Below the pieces are notes generated by a model, which was not told where the DNA came from, did not search any database, and was given only the letters and a program-made list of their open reading frames with translations. The position numbers and the translations under genes were made by a program. A stretch of 64,000 nt of DNA from Pseudomonadota bacterium (lineage in GTDB: Bacteria; Pseudomonadota; Alphaproteobacteria; Micropepsales; Micropepsaceae), in contig JAJZDZ010000007.1 of assembly GCA_021851325.1 (NCBI GenBank), positions 62,001-126,000 on the forward strand, in the 5' to 3' direction. Shown in pieces: positions 1 through 8,600 of the stretch. Numbering within the stretch: the first letter of the stretch is position 1; each line of letters begins with the position of its first letter.

Positions 1-2
1 TG

Positions 3-521
3 GCGGCTGCCCCGGAGGCCGGATTTGCCCCCTCCAAAGCGCCCCCCCTGGCGCCGTCGGTAGCCAATTACGTGCCGCCACAGATCATGTCACGCTATGC
101 CAGTACCGCTCCGATTGGCCCGGCTCAGGGGGCGCCGCGCCAAGCCAGTCCGCAGGTTGCTAGCATCGGCCCGGCGGCGTTGGGCCCAGCCACTTCTTTG
201 CGTCTTGCCGCGCCCACCCAAATCCAGTTTATCCATGGCGGGACCACGCTCACTGCCGGCGCGCGCAAGAGCGTGATCGCCTTCGCCAAAGCGTTTGTTG
301 CCCAGGGCAGCAAAGGCTATGTGCAGGTGATGGGCTATGGTGGCTCCAGTCATGCGAGCGTCGGCGCCCTGGAGGCCAATTTTGCCCGCGCCCAGGTGCG
401 GGCCCGTCAGGTAGCTGACCTGCTTATCAAATCAGGCGTGCCAGCAGCAAAGATCCTGATCCAGGCGCACGGCCAGACGCCAGAGGGTCAGACTGCTCTG
501 GCGGAGATCGCCCTGAAATAG
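3..521 (+). CDS. OmpA-like domain protein, 5' end outside the window
   Basis: The reading frame is open to the left edge of the window, so the start is missing. A GTG at 72 is possible, but in-frame sequence continues upstream of it. The visible N-terminal half is a low-complexity linker rich in Ala and Pro. The C-terminal half, from IQFIHGGTTL onward, has the OmpA-like pattern: an early beta strand, then GYGGSSHAS, then an N-x(3)-RA-x-VRARQVADLL helix, then a final IQAHGQTP. Such domains usually bind peptidoglycan from the periplasm. The normal Asp and Arg ligands are not clearly in place, so binding is inferred. The gene ends 74 bp before alaC and may share its transcript. Confidence 0.6.
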   Translation, partial: AAAPEAGFAPSKAPPLAPSVANYVPPQIMSRYASTAPIGPAQGAPRQASPQVASIGPAALGPATSLRLAAPTQIQFIHGGTTLTAGARKSVIAFAKAFVAQGSKGYVQVMGYGGSSHASVGALEANFARAQVRARQVADLLIKSGVPAAKILIQAHGQTPEGQTALAEIALK

Positions 522-595
522 AACCAGAGCCCGCGCGCAGTCCCGCAGGCGGGTGGGCGCGCGCGAAACGGTCCGCCCCAACGTGATGTTGAACC

Positions 596-1810
596 ATGCA
601 AACCGAATTTCACCGCATCCGGCGGTTGCCGCCCTACGTCTTTGAAGAGGTCAACCGACTAAAGGCCCAGGCCCGAGCAAGGGGCGAGGACATCATTGAT
701 TTTGGGATGGGTAATCCGGATATGCCCACTCCCGCCCACATCATCGACAAGCTGGTCGAGACCGCCCGCGATCCACGCTCCAACCGCTATTCAGCATCAC
801 GCGGCATCAAGGGGCTGCGCAAGGCCATGGCGGGATATTATCTGCGTCGCTTTGGCGTAAAGCTGGATCCGGATCGTGAAGTGATCGCTACGTTGGGCTC
901 CAAAGAGGGTTTTGCCAATCTGGCCCAGGCCATCACTGCGCCGGGTGATGTCATCCTCGTGCCTAATCCGGCCTATCCGATCCATGCCTTCGGATTCATT
1001 CTGGCGGGAGCGGCCATACGCCATGTCCCTGCCACGTCGCCGGAAGAGTATCTGCGTAGTCTGGACCGGGCTGTCCGTCACTCGGTGCCACCGCCGACGG
1101 CGCTGGTAGTCAACTATCCCTCCAATCCAACGGCGCAAGTGGTGGGCCTCGACTTTTATCGCGAGATCGTTGCCTTCGCGAAACGCCACGAGATCTGGGT
1201 TCTGTCCGACCTTGCCTATGCCGACATTTACTTTGATGAAGCCAACCCGCCGCCGTCGATTCTTGAAATCGAGGGGGCCAAGGATGTCGCGGTGGAGTTT
1301 CAGTCTCTGAGCAAATCCTACGCTATGCCCGGCTGGCGCATGGGTTTCGCCGCTGGCAATGAAACCTTGATCGCGGCATTGGCGCGCATCAAGTCTTATC
1401 TTGATTACGGCGCCTATACGCCAGTGCAGGTAGCAGCGACGGCGGCACTCAATGGGCCGCAGGACTGCGTTGCCCAGATGCGCGCAATCTATCGTGCCCG
1501 ACGTGATGTTCTGATTTCAGCCATGGCTAACGCGGGCTGGCACATTCCCTCACCACCAGCCTCGATGTTTGCCTGGGCACCCATTCCAGAAGCGATGCGC
1601 CATCTGGGTTCGCTCGAATTTTCGAAGCAGCTTCTGGCGCATGCCAAGGTTGCTGTCGCTCCCGGACTGGGCTTTGGCGAATATGGCGAAGGGTATGTGC
1701 GTATCGCACTCGTTGAAAACGAGCAACGCATCCGCCAGGCGGCACGTAATGCCAAGCGGTTTCTCAGCATGGCACGCAATGATTCGGGTGCCCTGGAGAA
1801 CGCTGAATGA
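596..1810 (+). CDS. alaC: AlaC-type alanine/glutamate aminotransferase, PLP-dependent
   Basis: This is a class I/II aminotransferase of 404 residues, a normal length for the family. The start FHRIRRLPPYVFEEVNRLK and the early IDFGMGNPDMPTP match the AlaC / LL-diaminopimelate aminotransferase branch. The NYPSNPT motif lies near residue 175, and SLSKSYAMPGWRMGF holds the PLP lysine near residue 240. The expected reaction is glutamate plus pyruvate giving 2-oxoglutarate plus alanine, in the cytoplasm. Genes of this branch are often annotated as LL-DAP aminotransferase, and the sequence alone does not settle the substrate. Its stop overlaps the start of hom by ATGA, which indicates translational coupling and a role in amino-acid synthesis. 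Confidence 0.85.
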   Translation: MQTEFHRIRRLPPYVFEEVNRLKAQARARGEDIIDFGMGNPDMPTPAHIIDKLVETARDPRSNRYSASRGIKGLRKAMAGYYLRRFGVKLDPDREVIATLGSKEGFANLAQAITAPGDVILVPNPAYPIHAFGFILAGAAIRHVPATSPEEYLRSLDRAVRHSVPPPTALVVNYPSNPTAQVVGLDFYREIVAFAKRHEIWVLSDLAYADIYFDEANPPPSILEIEGAKDVAVEFQSLSKSYAMPGWRMGFAAGNETLIAALARIKSYLDYGAYTPVQVAATAALNGPQDCVAQMRAIYRARRDVLISAMANAGWHIPSPPASMFAWAPIPEAMRHLGSLEFSKQLLAHAKVAVAPGLGFGEYGEGYVRIALVENEQRIRQAARNAKRFLSMARNDSGALENAE

Positions 1811-3093
1811 GCCAGCCCCTCAGGATCGCGCTGGCGGGACTAGGCACTGTCGGAGGCGGCGTTGCCAAACTCCTGCTTACGCGCAAGGAAGAGCTGTCCG
1901 CTCGGGCAGGCCGGTCGCTTGAACTGGTCGCGGTGGGTGCGCGTGACCGCACCAAGCCGCGGGGAGCAGATCTGTCCGCCTTGACCTGGTTTGGTGATGC
2001 GGTCGCGCTCGCAAGTTGTGACGCTGACGTAGTGATCGAATTGATCGGTGGTGAGGAAGGGTCTGCACGCCGTCTGGTCGAAGCTGCTCTGCGGGCCGGA
2101 AAGCACGTGGTCACCGCCAACAAGGCGCTTCTGGCCCATCATGGTCTTGAACTTGCGCAGATTGCCGAGCGTCAGAATGTAGCCCTGCGCTTCGAAGCGG
2201 CGGTCGCAGGGGGTATTCCGATTGTCAAGGCGCTGCGCGAAAGCCTTATCGCCTATGGCATCAGGGCTGTACGGGGAATTCTCAATGGCACCTGCAACTA
2301 TATTCTCACCCAGATGGAAGCCAGCGGTAAAAGCTTCGCTGAGGTCCTGCGGGAAGCTCAGAGTTTAGGCTACGCCGAAGCTGATCCCACGCTTGACATC
2401 GGCGGAGGTGACACCGCCCACAAGCTTGCGTTGCTCTCGGCCCTTGCATTCGGTGTAGCGCCGCGCCTTACACAAATTCATACCGAGGGTATTGCCCATA
2501 TCACCCCGGACGACATCCGCTTTGCCCGCGAGTTCGGCTTTCGCATCAAGCTGCTCGGAATGGCGCGAGAGACCGCGCACGGGCTCGATCAGCGGGTTCA
2601 GCCGGCCATGGTGCGGGCTGGTACCCCGCTGGCGGATGTGGAGGGGCCTTTTAATGCTATTCTTGCGGATGCTGGCGAAGCCGGCCCGTTCTTCTTCGAG
2701 GGCCGTGGAGCCGGGGAGGCGCCGACGGCCTCCGCCGTGATCGCCGATCTGGTCGATATTGCCCGTGGTACCCATGGCGCCCCGTTTGGCCGGCCTGCGG
2801 CTGATCTGAAATCCGCTGTGGGTGAAGCTCCAGACCGGGTGTCGGCATATTATCTGAGGTTTGAGGTGCTCGATTTGCCTGGTGTCCTGGCTGAAATCGC
2901 AGGTCGACTGGCCGAAGCCGAGGTCTCAATTGAGAGCATGATCCAGCGCGGCCGTTCTCCGGGCGAGCCCGTGGCCATCGTCATGATCACCCATGAGTGC
3001 GCCGAGTCCCGTGTCACGGATGCCTTGAAGGTGATCGCCACCTCAGACAAGGTGCTAGGCAGTCCGTGCATGATTCCGATGGAAGCCGCCTGA
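1807..3093 (+). CDS. hom: Homoserine dehydrogenase with C-terminal ACT domain
   Basis: The protein has 428 residues, typical for monofunctional bacterial homoserine dehydrogenase. It reduces aspartate semialdehyde to homoserine, the branch point to threonine and methionine. The N-terminal Rossmann loop GLGTVGGGVA (about residues 10-19) binds NAD(P). VVTANKALLA and GGIPIVKALRESL are family motifs of the catalytic domain, as is LNGTCNYILTQME. From about residue 345 an ACT domain (YYLRFEVLDLPGVLAEIAG) follows, the usual site of threonine feedback. The start overlaps alaC by four bases. glpX follows after 28 bp. Confidence 0.95.
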   Translation: MSQPLRIALAGLGTVGGGVAKLLLTRKEELSARAGRSLELVAVGARDRTKPRGADLSALTWFGDAVALASCDADVVIELIGGEEGSARRLVEAALRAGKHVVTANKALLAHHGLELAQIAERQNVALRFEAAVAGGIPIVKALRESLIAYGIRAVRGILNGTCNYILTQMEASGKSFAEVLREAQSLGYAEADPTLDIGGGDTAHKLALLSALAFGVAPRLTQIHTEGIAHITPDDIRFAREFGFRIKLLGMARETAHGLDQRVQPAMVRAGTPLADVEGPFNAILADAGEAGPFFFEGRGAGEAPTASAVIADLVDIARGTHGAPFGRPAADLKSAVGEAPDRVSAYYLRFEVLDLPGVLAEIAGRLAEAEVSIESMIQRGRSPGEPVAIVMITHECAESRVTDALKVIATSDKVLGSPCMIPMEAA

Positions 3094-3121
3094 ACGGTTC
3101 CATCCGGCATGGGGAGCTGGC

Positions 3122-4081
3122 ATGAGCAAGGCCTTGGATCGCGCCTTTGCACTCGAAGCTGTTCGGGTGACAGAGGCAGCAGCACGTGCTGCGGCACGGT
3201 ATGTTGGCCGCGGCGACGAACATGCTGCCGACGAAGCCGCAGCAGGCGCGATGCGCGAGGCATTTTCCCATCTGCCGATCAATGGCCGTGTGGTGCTGGG
3301 TGAGGGCGAATGCGAGGACGTTTCAGTCCTGTTCAGTGGTGAAGTTGTAGGCAGTGGCGGGGTGACCGTTGATCTCGCTCTTGATCCTTTGGAAGGCAGC
3401 ACCCCAACGGCAAAATCTCTGCCCAACGCTCTGTCGGTACTCGTCATTGCCGAACCTGATACACTGCTGACGGTGGCTGACCTTTATATGGACAAGATCG
3501 CGATTGGGCCGGGTTATCCGTCGGGACTCATCGATCTCGACCAGGATCCTGCCGAGAATATCGTGGCACTGGCTAAGGCCAAGCATGTTCCGGTCGGTGA
3601 TATCACCGTGTGTATTCTAGATCGTCCGCGTCACAGCCAGATCCTTGAACGCGTGCGTAGCTCTGGCGCAGCGGTCAAACTCATCGATGATGGTGACGTC
3701 GCGGCGATAATTGCCACCTGCGACCCGCATAGCGGCATCGACCTCTATCTGGGCAGTGGCGGAGCGCGTGCAGGAATCCTCGCTGCTGCAGCCCTGCGCT
3801 GCATTGGCGGTCAGATGCAGACGCGGCTGGTTATCCGCAACGACGAAGAGCGTATGCGTGCGGCGCAGTTTGATCTGAATGATGGACGCCGTAAATATGA
3901 ACTCACTGATCTGGTAGGAGGTGATGTCATCTTTGCTGCAACCGGCGTAACCGATGGAGCGTTGCTGAATGGTATCAGGCGTGTGAATGGTTACACTTTT
4001 ACACAGAGCGTCGTGATGCGTGCGGCAAGTGGGACGGCACGCTACGTGCGCGCCCGTCATCGGATCTGTGATGGACTTTGA
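3122..4081 (+). CDS. glpX: Class II fructose-1,6-bisphosphatase GlpX
   Basis: The protein has 319 residues, the usual length for GlpX. It dephosphorylates fructose-1,6-bisphosphate in gluconeogenesis; some alphaproteobacterial members also act on sedoheptulose-1,7-bisphosphate. The metal-binding signature of the Li-sensitive phosphatase fold is present as VDLALDPLEGSTPTAK near residues 81-96, and GEGECEDVSVLF lies upstream. LYLGSGGARAGILAAAAL and FAATGVTDGALL are further GlpX blocks. The start ATG at 3122 follows a purine-rich stretch (GGGGAGC). The order alaC-hom-glpX-recJ is common in alphaproteobacteria. Confidence 0.93.
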   Translation: MSKALDRAFALEAVRVTEAAARAAARYVGRGDEHAADEAAAGAMREAFSHLPINGRVVLGEGECEDVSVLFSGEVVGSGGVTVDLALDPLEGSTPTAKSLPNALSVLVIAEPDTLLTVADLYMDKIAIGPGYPSGLIDLDQDPAENIVALAKAKHVPVGDITVCILDRPRHSQILERVRSSGAAVKLIDDGDVAAIIATCDPHSGIDLYLGSGGARAGILAAAALRCIGGQMQTRLVIRNDEERMRAAQFDLNDGRRKYELTDLVGGDVIFAATGVTDGALLNGIRRVNGYTFTQSVVMRAASGTARYVRARHRICDGL

Positions 4082-5861
4082 GGGTCTCTCGAAAGGTGCC
4101 GGCACCTTTTCATTCGAACGCTCGTTTTCGGGCAGATCCTGGTCAACGCGAATATTTGATCCGGCTGTTGCGGGGGAGTTGAGTGAGACAGCGCCATTAT
4201 CGCCGGTACTTGCCCAGATCCTGGCAGCGCGGGGGGCCACCCCGGGGGCGCTGGCCGATCTTCTGCAGCCAACTCTGAAGCGACTACTTCCCGATCCACT
4301 GGAGTTGACCGACATGGAGCGGGCCGTCGAGCGCGCAGTTTTTGCCCTTGAGCACGACGAGCACATTGCAATCTTTGGTGATTACGATGTCGACGGATCG
4401 TGTTCCGCAGCACTCCTCAGTCTTTTCTTGGAAGCGGTAGGTAAGCCCGCCCGGGTTTATATCCCTGATCGTATGCGCGAAGGCTACGGACCTAATATTC
4501 GGGCATTGAGTCTGCTCAAAGATGAGGGAGCTGGACTCGTGATCACCGTGGATTGCGGGGCCGGAGCCCATGCTGCGTTATCGGATGCGCGTGCTTTGGG
4601 GCTCGATGTGGTGGTGCTGGACCACCATGCAACGGACGAGCCAGTGCCCGCTTTCGCCCACGTCAATCCCAATCGCGGCGATGATCGCGCGCAGCTGGGA
4701 CATTTATGTGCGGCAGGGGTAAGCTTTCTCTTTGTTGTTGCCCTCAACCGGCAATTAAGGGCTAGAGGCTGGTATTCCACGAGGGGTGTTACTGAACCCG
4801 AGCTTATGGCCTTCACGGACCTGGTGGCGCTGGCCACGGTCTGCGACGTGGTCCCATTGACCGGCGTCAATCGCGCCTTTGTTCGTCAAGGACTTCTGCG
4901 CATGGCTAACCGGCTGCGGCCTGGCCTTGCGGCACTCTGCGAAGTCTCCAAGGCCCGCAGTCCGCTTGGCACCTATGCGCTCGGATATGTGCTGGGGCCG
5001 CGGATCAACGCCGGAGGCCGGGTCGGGCGCTGTGATCTGGGCTGGAGCCTGCTTGCCGCTTCCGACTTGAATGTGGCGCGCCCCCTCGCAGTCCAGCTCG
5101 ACCGTCACAATCGGGAACGCCAGGCCATTGAAGCTCTCATACTGGAGGAAGCTGTAGCACTAGCGGAACTCCAGCATAACCAGCCGTTCATTCTCCTGGC
5201 CGAGCCGGACTGGCACCCAGGCGTCGTAGGAATCATTGCCGGACGATTGAAGGATCGGTTTCTGAAACCCAGCTTTGTTGCCGGCCTGGTGGGAGGAGAG
5301 GGGCGCGGCTCGGCGCGTTCAATCCCCGGAATCGACATCGGCGAGGCGATCAGGCTGGCGGCCAGCCGCAAACTGATTGCCGGAGGAGGGGGCCACGCCA
5401 TGGCGGCCGGTTTCTCGCTATCAGCAGCCCAAATCGAGGGTCTGCAGGGATTTCTGCTAGAGCATTTTGCCTCACAAGACGGCGGGGCTGCCCTTAGCGC
5501 CAGTCTGGCGCTCGACGCAGTTGTTGCCGCGTCAGCCTGTCGTGAGGAACTGGTTGAAGAATTTGAACGGATCGGGCCGTTTGGGGCCGGCAATTCTGAG
5601 CCGATCGTTGGCATTGCAGACCTTACCCTTGTCTATGTCGATGTAGTTGGTCAGGGCCATGTCAAGCTACGCCTGCGAGCGCATGCTGGAGTGCAGCTTG
5701 ACGCGATCGCCTTCCGCGCGGCCGGAACAGAATTGGGCAAAGGCCTTCTGGCTTCACGCGGCAAGGCGATCCACGTTGCAGGGCGTCTTAGACTGGACGA
5801 ATGGGCAGGCCGCCGGCGGGTTCAGCTTCAGCTCGACGACGCCGCGCCCGCCCAGGCATGA
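4071..5861 (+). CDS. recJ: Single-stranded-DNA exonuclease RecJ
   Basis: RecJ degrades single-stranded DNA 5' to 3' in recombination and mismatch repair. The DHH phosphoesterase core shows FGDYDVDGSCSAALL, VDCGAGAHAAL and VVLDHHATDEP (the DHH triplet), followed by HVNPNRGDD. The DHHA1 part carries AGGRVGRCDLG and GGGGHAMAAGFSL, and an OB-fold tail ends the protein. I chose the ATG at 4071, which overlaps the end of glpX by 11 bases and gives 596 residues. An in-frame ATG at 4020 would overlap glpX by 62 bases and add a non-conserved leader. Length and motifs look intact. Confidence 0.93.
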   Translation: MDFEGLSKGAGTFSFERSFSGRSWSTRIFDPAVAGELSETAPLSPVLAQILAARGATPGALADLLQPTLKRLLPDPLELTDMERAVERAVFALEHDEHIAIFGDYDVDGSCSAALLSLFLEAVGKPARVYIPDRMREGYGPNIRALSLLKDEGAGLVITVDCGAGAHAALSDARALGLDVVVLDHHATDEPVPAFAHVNPNRGDDRAQLGHLCAAGVSFLFVVALNRQLRARGWYSTRGVTEPELMAFTDLVALATVCDVVPLTGVNRAFVRQGLLRMANRLRPGLAALCEVSKARSPLGTYALGYVLGPRINAGGRVGRCDLGWSLLAASDLNVARPLAVQLDRHNRERQAIEALILEEAVALAELQHNQPFILLAEPDWHPGVVGIIAGRLKDRFLKPSFVAGLVGGEGRGSARSIPGIDIGEAIRLAASRKLIAGGGGHAMAAGFSLSAAQIEGLQGFLLEHFASQDGGAALSASLALDAVVAASACREELVEEFERIGPFGAGNSEPIVGIADLTLVYVDVVGQGHVKLRLRAHAGVQLDAIAFRAAGTELGKGLLASRGKAIHVAGRLRLDEWAGRRRVQLQLDDAAPAQA

Positions 5862-5935
5862 GAGCCCTTGCAATGCGGAAGTGGGCCGGCTATAGCGCCC
5901 CTGTCCACATGGCGGTGCTGACGCATCGCGGGCCT

Positions 5936-6010
5936 GCGCCCTTCGTCTATCGGTTAGGACTCAAGATTTTCAATCTTGCAAGAGGGGTTCGACTCCCCTA
6001 GGGCGCGCCA
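5936..6010 (+). tRNA. tRNA-Glu (anticodon UUC)
   Basis: The cloverleaf can be drawn by eye. Acceptor strand GCGCCCT (5936-5942) pairs with AGGGCGC (6000-6006), followed by discriminator G and an encoded CCA (6008-6010). The anticodon stem CAAGA/TCTTG encloses the loop TTTTCAA, which gives anticodon TTC. The T arm is GGGG-TTCGACT-CCCC. Its 3' half has been copied into the downstream DNA and is the integration target discussed below. Confidence 0.95.
5966..6010 (+). repeat. att-like site, native copy in the tRNA-Glu 3' end
   Basis: This is the reference copy of a 45-bp direct repeat running from the anticodon loop of tRNA-Glu to its CCA end. It recurs exactly at 8556-8600 and 10282-10326 and in decayed form at 20823-20861. 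tRNA 3' ends are classic targets of tyrosine integrases, and integration regenerates the tRNA. Here the intact tRNA is the leftmost copy. Confidence 0.85.
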
Positions 6011-6159
6011 AGTGTTTTCAATGGCTTGTGGCCGAAGGCGCGAAGGCTAGACACTCAGGGTCTTGATATCTGGCATTTTGACAGTTTTGGGCTGGAAGCG
6101 AATACGGTTGGGATTTGCTCGGACGCGACCGGAATTGAATTCGAGTGACGATAGCCCCC
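6011..6159 (+). repeat. Cassette end next to tRNA-Glu, with a GGCTAGACAC element
   Basis: This non-coding stretch follows the tRNA. It contains GGCTAGACAC (6045-6054), a one-base variant of the GGTTAGACAC repeat seen at the other cassette ends. A related layout (GCGAAGGTTAGACAC) stands at the same distance after the second att copy, at 8630-8643. A weaker match to bases about 6070-6125 lies after the decayed att copy near 20920-20980. I read it as the end of an integrated element. Confidence 0.55.
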
Positions 6160-6681
6160 TCATGCTTCTATCATCCGTTTTATAACACTCATGGGTAGCA
6201 CAAGGCGCAGAGAGTCGGGCAATCGCACGAAGCCGTTGGCTTCATAGAAGGTTGCGGCGCGCTCATTGATTGCATCCACGACCATCATCGATGCGCCAAT
6301 GGTGGAGGCGCTGGCATAGGTGCGACGCACGGCATCGGCGATGAGTATCGCACCGAGGCGCTGTCCTTGCCGGGTTGCCGATATTGCTAGCCGTCCGACG
6401 AGGATCGCCGCTACTAGTGGATAGCGAGGGATGTGCTTGCGTGCCGCAACTGGTACCTCTCCTTGCGGTACGGCCGTGGCGCAAAGAGTGTAGTAGCCAA
6501 GCACCATGCTTGGCTGCGTCGAAACGACAAGTACAAATACACCATTTGCCTTACGGCGGACATCCTGGCCTGCCTGATCCCGGATATAGCGATCGAGACT
6601 ATCGATCCCGCAGGAGAATGTGCTTCGGTCGTGATGCTCTGCGAGGGCCTCGATCCTTAGATCAGGCCGGGACCCAGGCAT
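6160..6681 (-). CDS. GNAT acetyltransferase toxin (TacT type)
   Basis: This is a GNAT-fold protein of 173 residues. The CoA-binding loop is ATRQGQRLGAILIADAV near residues 101-117, and the usual late tyrosine lies in AATFYEANGFVRL. LGYYTLCATAV is a further family block. Known relatives (TacT, AtaT, KacT) acetylate the amino group of charged tRNAs and block translation. The partner antitoxin gene lies just upstream on the same strand, with a 2-bp gap, in the antitoxin-then-toxin order typical of TacAT. A decayed second copy of this gene lies at 21014-21330. The gene is the first cargo of the tRNA-Glu cassettes. Confidence 0.85.
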   Translation of the reverse strand: MPGSRPDLRIEALAEHHDRSTFSCGIDSLDRYIRDQAGQDVRRKANGVFVLVVSTQPSMVLGYYTLCATAVPQGEVPVAARKHIPRYPLVAAILVGRLAISATRQGQRLGAILIADAVRRTYASASTIGASMMVVDAINERAATFYEANGFVRLPDSLRLVLPMSVIKRMIEA

Positions 6682-6683
6682 CT

Positions 6684-6998
6684 TTACGACCCCACCCGCC
6701 GCTTGTGCTCGGCCAGCGCGCGTTGAAGTCGTTTGCTAGGCTCCGGCGGATGCATGAGCGTATCAAAGAATGCCTTACGGTCACGAGCCGACAACGCCAG
6801 TGTCTCATGCTCAGCGATGACCCGCCGAGCAGTATCGAGCAGCGCCGTGACGCAGAAATCGCTCACCTTGCGCCTGGACAGGCTGGCAGCTTGTTCGATC
6901 AAATCCTTAGATTCTTCATCGAGCCGAAAGCCGAGCCGCTCGTCTCGGTTGCGCGGCTTACGCTCAATTTTCGTTCGCTCGCGCGCCATGACGATCAC
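6684..6998 (-). CDS. DUF1778 ribbon-helix-helix antitoxin (TacA type)
   Basis: The protein has 104 residues. The N-terminal half (RDERLGFRLDEESKDLIEQA) is a ribbon-helix-helix DNA-binding segment of the DUF1778 family, and the C-terminal tail (EPSKRLQRALAEHKRR) is the part that neutralises the GNAT toxin in known pairs. Antitoxins of this kind repress their own operon. A candidate operator, TTGAC-6 nt-GTCAA, lies at 7036-7051. The toxin ATG follows the stop codon after 2 bp. Confidence 0.85.
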   Translation of the reverse strand: MIVMARERTKIERKPRNRDERLGFRLDEESKDLIEQAASLSRRKVSDFCVTALLDTARRVIAEHETLALSARDRKAFFDTLMHPPEPSKRLQRALAEHKRRVGS

Positions 6999-7055
6999 TC
7001 CAGAACTCTAAAATAGGCGTGCAATGTGTGTCATATTGACGTACAAGTCAACACC
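6999..7055 (-). promoter_or_regulatory. Candidate promoter/operator of the GNAT-DUF1778 module
   Basis: An inverted repeat TTGAC-GTACAA-GTCAA stands at 7036-7051, about 40 bp upstream of the antitoxin start. On the - strand its arm supplies a TTGACT box usable as a -35 element. A TATTTTAGA stretch about 20 bp further on is a possible -10. This fits autorepression by the RHH antitoxin, but it is read by eye only. Confidence 0.4.
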
Positions 7056-7508
7056 TTCTTGCCACCGCTTCCTTGGCTGTGTGCCATACCCTTCGTTCAA
7101 GATCTCACAGCTATCCGGTAAGACTGGGAGCGACCATCAATCGCTAGCATTTTGCCAAGTTCTGGAAGGTACATGTCCGCTGGCCGCGCTGACCCACCAC
7201 AGGATGCGGGCATTCGGTTCGAGCTTCTGCACGGATCAGGATTGAACCGTCGCAGATGGGGGCGAACCTCTCAATCGGTACCCGTTCTGCTCGCCTTCAC
7301 CGATCTTTACCGACCTAACACGGATGCCGTGCAGATAGGCGGAACTGGTCTTGGCCAGGAGCTTGATTTGGGCCAGGCGATAGCTACTCGTTTGGGTGCG
7401 ATTAAATCGCGCCACTGGCTACCATCGTTAGGAACTATTATGACCGAGTGTTGTGTCCTAGCGCCACGGACCACTTGCCTCTCGACGTGTTCAAGGCGAG
7501 ACCATGGC
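7056..7508. other. Gap between the TA module and the methyltransferase
   Basis: I see no convincing gene here. Open frames on both strands lack a ribosome-binding site and family motifs. The sequence may be decayed cargo of the first cassette. Confidence 0.4.
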
Positions 7509-8144
7509 TCAGCCCCTGGACACGAAAGTGAACAGCCGTTGGCCGGGAACCAGCACGTAGGGCTCGCCTGTCAGGCGGTGCGCGCCCACCGACATGAAGC
7601 CGTCGTGGCTGATGTCGAATGCCTGCTCGTTGAAACCGGCCTCCATGAACCAGGATCGGATCTTGGGTGTCAGATCTGGTGGACTGCGATGCCGCGTCCA
7701 GAGGACCAGCGCGCCGGGCGCGCACAGGCTAGGTAGAGCTGCTACCGTGCCCTGGATGTCCTTTGCAGTAATGTTACCGAAAATGCCGCATACCAAGACG
7801 ATCTGCGCGGGGACCGCACCTACACAAACTTCGGTAACCCCAGCGTCGGCCTGCAGTATCTCAACGCCATCTAGCCCAGCCGCCTGGGCAAGCTGCCGCG
7901 CGACAGCGACGTTGCGGTCGTCCAGCTCGACCAGCCGGGCACGTACGTCGTCCCGGCGTGGGTGCTTGGCCAACACGCCGATCGCGTCCCGGCCCTGTCC
8001 CGCGCACAGGCTGATCAGGCGTATCGCCCCGGTGGGGAGACGATCGAGCTCGCGGCGAAGGTGCCCCTGCACAAGTTCCAGGCGACGCGATAGCATAGAA
8101 TTTGGATTATCATAGTCTCGGTGCCATTCCGCCCAGTCCTGCAT
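7509..8144 (-). CDS. SAM-dependent methyltransferase, class I
   Basis: I chose the ATG at 8144, which is preceded by AGGAAGG at a good distance; this gives 211 residues starting MQDWAEWHRDY. An upstream in-frame start at 8201 lacks such a site. RLISLCAGQGRD is motif I of the Rossmann-like SAM-binding fold, VRARLVELDDRNV holds the acidic residue for the ribose, and IVLVCGIFGNI is motif IV. The tail is HRLTGEPYVLVPGQRLFTF. The substrate cannot be told. The gene sits in the first cassette, in the same orientation as the TA genes. The 3' end of a second, broken copy lies at 11709-11806. Confidence 0.75.
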   Translation of the reverse strand: MQDWAEWHRDYDNPNSMLSRRLELVQGHLRRELDRLPTGAIRLISLCAGQGRDAIGVLAKHPRRDDVRARLVELDDRNVAVARQLAQAAGLDGVEILQADAGVTEVCVGAVPAQIVLVCGIFGNITAKDIQGTVAALPSLCAPGALVLWTRHRSPPDLTPKIRSWFMEAGFNEQAFDISHDGFMSVGAHRLTGEPYVLVPGQRLFTFVSRG

Positions 8145-8276
8145 GCCGGCCTTCCTCCACGATCCTCCCTCAACGCTAGTCCCGCGATCATGCACGCGCA
8201 ATGAAGGTCAAGCGGTCGGCGCCAGGTTTGAGCCATCCTGAAGCAATGCTATGGGGTCGATAGCTTTAGTCAACGG

Positions 8277-8429
8277 ATGGTATTCTTGGTCGTGAGAGAG
8301 CAAACTACGGCGGCATTAATTCAGACTATTCGCATCAGCGATGAAGAGCGCTTGCTACTCGAAGTGGATTCCGAACAGGCGCATTTGCTAAGCGACAGCC
8401 AACGTGAGATTGCATTTGCAGCAGGATGA
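8277..8429 (+). CDS. Possible small protein of 50 residues, function unknown
   Basis: The frame runs from ATG 8277 to TGA 8427-8429. The product is acidic and helical in look (IRISDEERLLLEVDSEQAH). It is the only cassette frame on the + strand with this protein-like composition. No ribosome-binding site stands out and I do not recognise the family. It could be chance or the end of a lost gene. Confidence 0.25.
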   Translation: MVFLVVREQTTAALIQTIRISDEERLLLEVDSEQAHLLSDSQREIAFAAG

Positions 8430-8456
8430 GGCTGCGCGCAGGGTTAGAAGAAGGAC

Positions 8457-8555
8457 CGCGGTTAGACACTGCTGGTTATAGCCGCTTGATCAAATATGCA
8501 GTGGTTAGACACCTGTTCGGAAGCTAAGTTATTGAACAGTCGCAATTGTTTCCTA
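8457..8555 (+). repeat. Left-end repeat of the first cassette, with two GGTTAGACAC elements
   Basis: This 99-bp segment ends at the second att copy. GGTTAGACAC occurs at 8460-8469 and 8503-8512. The segment aligns without gaps to 10183-10281, with about 80% identity counted by eye, and the two repeat elements lie at identical offsets in both. The spacing and repetition resemble arm-type integrase sites. Confidence 0.7.
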
Positions 8556-8600
8556 ATTTTCAATCTTGCAAGAGGGGTTCGACTCCCCTAGGGCGCGCCA
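8556..8600 (+). repeat. att-like site, second copy of the tRNA-Glu 3' end
   Basis: An exact 45-bp match to 5966-6010. It starts in the anticodon loop and ends with the encoded CCA. The 5' half of the tRNA is absent, so this is not a tRNA gene. It separates the first and second cassettes. Confidence 0.9.

Noticed and set aside
7152-7736. Long + strand open frame overlapping the methyltransferase
   Set aside because: It has no ribosome-binding site or family motifs, and its second half is antisense to the supported methyltransferase.
8556-8600. Second tRNA-Glu gene
   Set aside because: Only the 3' part from the anticodon loop is present; the 5' acceptor strand and D arm are missing. The same holds for 10282-10326.
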